Below are positions 63,301 through 64,000 of a stretch of 64,000 bases of DNA, piece by piece. Source of the stretch: Pyrinomonadaceae bacterium (GTDB lineage: Bacteria > Acidobacteriota > Blastocatellia > Pyrinomonadales > Pyrinomonadaceae); NCBI GenBank assembly GCA_014380365.1, contig JACMJZ010000003.1:169598-233597 (forward strand), written 5' to 3'. The position numbers and the translations under genes were made by a program. The first letter of the stretch is position 1, and each line of letters begins with the position of its first letter. Below the pieces are notes generated by a model. That model was not told the DNA's origin. It did not search any database and saw only the letters and a list, made by a program, of their open reading frames with translations.

Positions 63301-64000
63301 AGTGAATCGCATTCGCCGTTATACATCAGACAATGTGCAGCGCAGTTCCACCGGCTACGACTACCAAGTTGTCCCAGGTGATTGTCCGCGTCTCTCAGCA
63401 ATGCGCGTATCGGCTGAGAACTGGACCGGCATCAACGGCGTGCCAAACGAAGTCGTTACGCAATACAGCAACCCTGGCGATGGCATGCATACCGTGACAA
63501 CACCGGACGGTACTTTATATAAAGAGTTTTACGCTGGGAGCGCAGGCTTCCAGCCTGCCTCGGCATGGGCAAAAGGTCTTGTCGCACGCACAGAAGTGTG
63601 GGCCGGGGGAGAAATGCAGAAGTGGACTACCAGCATTTGGAAGCAAGACAACGAAAGCCCGGGAATCACCTATCAAACAAGCCCGCGGGTAACCGAAACC
63701 AACGTCCACGATGCGAGCAGTCATCGCCGCACGACTATTGATTACCAGACCTTCACCTTACCCAGCGGCGCGAGTTGCAGCCTGCCCACCGACACGCGCG
63801 AGTACGCCGGTTCTGCGAGCACAGCCTTGCGGCGCTCGCATACCGATTACCGGATGAACCCGGTCGCCGACGCAGCTTACCTATCTCGCTACATCCTTGG
63901 CCTGGTAAAGGAACAAACGCTCTTTGAAGTTAACGGCAGCACCGAGACTCTCATGTCCAAAGTCGGTTTTCAGTATGACGAGACAGACTCGATTGAGGGC
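60386..64000 (+). CDS. Giant secreted PD40-PKD-DUF4214-RHS protein (3' partial)
   Basis: The frame is open for 1205 codons and runs off the window. An N-terminal signal (CVAAFICYSLLQVSFAPLVI) leads to a Pro/Arg-rich segment (35-140). Residues 195-490 hold six TolB/PD40 propeller units (SKIVFTSNRDGNAEIYSMNA, HPRWSPDGTKILFQSDRD). A PKD domain follows at about 495-590 (YSWNFGDGGTGSGAVPTHTY), then a DUF4214-like motif (YDLYKTYLMREPDAPGWAWW, near 655) and an RHS/YD-type beta shell from about 730 (TVNYDWLGHITTIIDTLART). GGGAG lies 9 bases before the ATG. RHS proteins often deliver a C-terminal toxin; that end is not in view. Confidence 0.9.
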   Translation, partial: MLHQFLSARALRKCVAAFICYSLLQVSFAPLVIAAGKRSLSPRRIAQEGARPRSGAPEGLFPNLDQVKNRQHARPRAPHAIPSTARSRRKPLVPRNGRRVGDPLPMPSPVPSAIPTPLPSPLPSPRRLGAARDLERAMSQTLLALNFPYPTSQLVGDPFLTGSRAISYLPLSPLSGADISANPGFDFFAMPVPQAGSSKIVFTSNRDGNAEIYSMNADGSSLTRLTTNASNDDHPRWSPDGTKILFQSDRDNPETGNADVYVMNANGTSQTGLTYDASDDSAPVWSPDGTKIVFQSLRNGQYYQVYVMNADGTNQLNKSNGVAADYQPSWSPDGNKISFASERDHAGRSEVYVMNANGSNQTRLTFASDPFRDEQPAWSRDATRIAFVSTRDSVIETWQETDDEGGILNRSRVRTNKEVYKMNADGSNQIRLTNTLENDDSPYWSPDGTQIIFRSDRERDAYDPTQQLWTMNADGTGQALINGNGFGDYSPSWNTSAANQPPIAIPGGPYSGVVGQNVPFNGSQSFDPDGSIVSYSWNFGDGGTGSGAVPTHTYNLTGIYPVTLTVTDNQGAQATANTSVNITAAGSEQYLANFNLSALARPPYQNESAYWLDILRSAHANGQNSKLLAVREMGKTLFESSDYGARNRNNHWYVYDLYKTYLMREPDAPGWAWWENECNSYGRDNVRRAFDESLEFGNIVATLTPVGSPSSTVSSFASERVDPFNQPGNGLAARDAEWSVPLLSLPGRAGLDLGLSLSYSSMVWTRSGPYIYFDEDNGWPSPGFRLGFPTIQEKVFDAQAGDNVYLLIAGSRVSLRQVGTSNVYEAADSSYLQLIDNGGSLLVRATDGTQLSYLKFNNEWRCTQVKDRNGNYITVNYDWLGHITTIIDTLARTITFNYDTNQNLSSITQAWTVNGSPTTHTWATFGWETRTIQSSSSGVMAIGAPNGTMPVLTQVGLDDGSRSNFEYTAAGQVNRIRRYTSDNVQRSSTGYDYQVVPGDCPRLSAMRVSAENWTGINGVPNEVVTQYSNPGDGMHTVTTPDGTLYKEFYAGSAGFQPASAWAKGLVARTEVWAGGEMQKWTTSIWKQDNESPGITYQTSPRVTETNVHDASSHRRTTIDYQTFTLPSGASCSLPTDTREYAGSASTALRRSHTDYRMNPVADAAYLSRYILGLVKEQTLFEVNGSTETLMSKVGFQYDETDSIEG
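63533..63559. repeat. Variant of the dispersed 26-bp repeat, inside the RHS gene
   Basis: GCTGGGAGCGCAGGCTTCCA then GCCTGCC matches the 4456-4481 unit apart from the centre (TTCCA for ATCC). It is translated in frame as AGSAGFQPAS within the RHS part. Confidence 0.8.

Overview
This 64 kb window is chromosomal DNA, about 55-58% GC by eye, carrying the replication-origin neighbourhood of a bacterium. I infer Acidobacteriota, most likely class Blastocatellia (Pyrinomonadaceae-like). The reasons are the ECF sigma factor paired with a Ser/Thr kinase-TPR protein, the PD40/PKD/RHS surface protein, the many small dispersed palindromes, and the general style of the proteins. No rRNA or other decisive marker lies here, so the taxonomy is an inference.

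Layout. Bases 1-4450 hold the end of a response regulator, a YbgC-type thioesterase, pdxH, a geranylgeranyl-reductase-like flavoprotein and a LigB-AMMECR1 fusion. gyrB and recF follow on the minus strand (4594-8266). Bases 8267-22371 are an accessory block: kinase-TPR plus ECF sigma, secreted proteins of unknown function, a membrane protein with a nuclease-like tail, a broken recF copy, and a copper-radical-oxidase-like protein ending in 14 repeats. dnaN and dnaA (minus) and then rpmH, rnpA, yidD, yidC, jag-like, mnmE, mnmG, parA and parB (plus) form the classical origin cluster, with a likely oriC at 25292-25740. Five F-type ATP synthase genes (b', b, delta, alpha, gamma) follow, ending at a clear terminator (38379-38418). 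The usual order dnaA-dnaN-recF-gyrB is thus split between dnaN and recF, and the recF relic inside the block records a rearrangement.

From 38.4 to 57.7 kb lies mixed housekeeping: VanZ-like, SPFH-zinc ribbon, ketoacyl-ACP synthase, Mrp ATPase, A-type Fe-S carrier, GNAT, ferredoxin, PuuD-like membrane protein, superoxide dismutase, lipoproteins, HxlR regulator, a ParE-type toxin-antitoxin pair with a frameshifted toxin, thioredoxin reductase, hydroxyacyl-CoA dehydrogenase, PilZ, a secreted nuclease and enoyl-CoA hydratase. Imperfect palindromes of 60-110 bp fill many of the intergenic gaps.

A tRNA-Ala(GGC) at 57830-57905 is followed by two decayed 3' ends of tyrosine recombinases, so it is probably an old integration site. 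Next come a 50-residue secreted peptide and, divergent from it, a TPR regulator with a FIS-type DNA-binding tail. The window ends inside a very large secreted PD40-PKD-DUF4214-RHS protein. The peptide/TPR-regulator pair, the membrane nuclease-like gene, the recF-marked rearrangement, the split parS-like hairpin and the palindrome arrays are the most promising leads for something undescribed.
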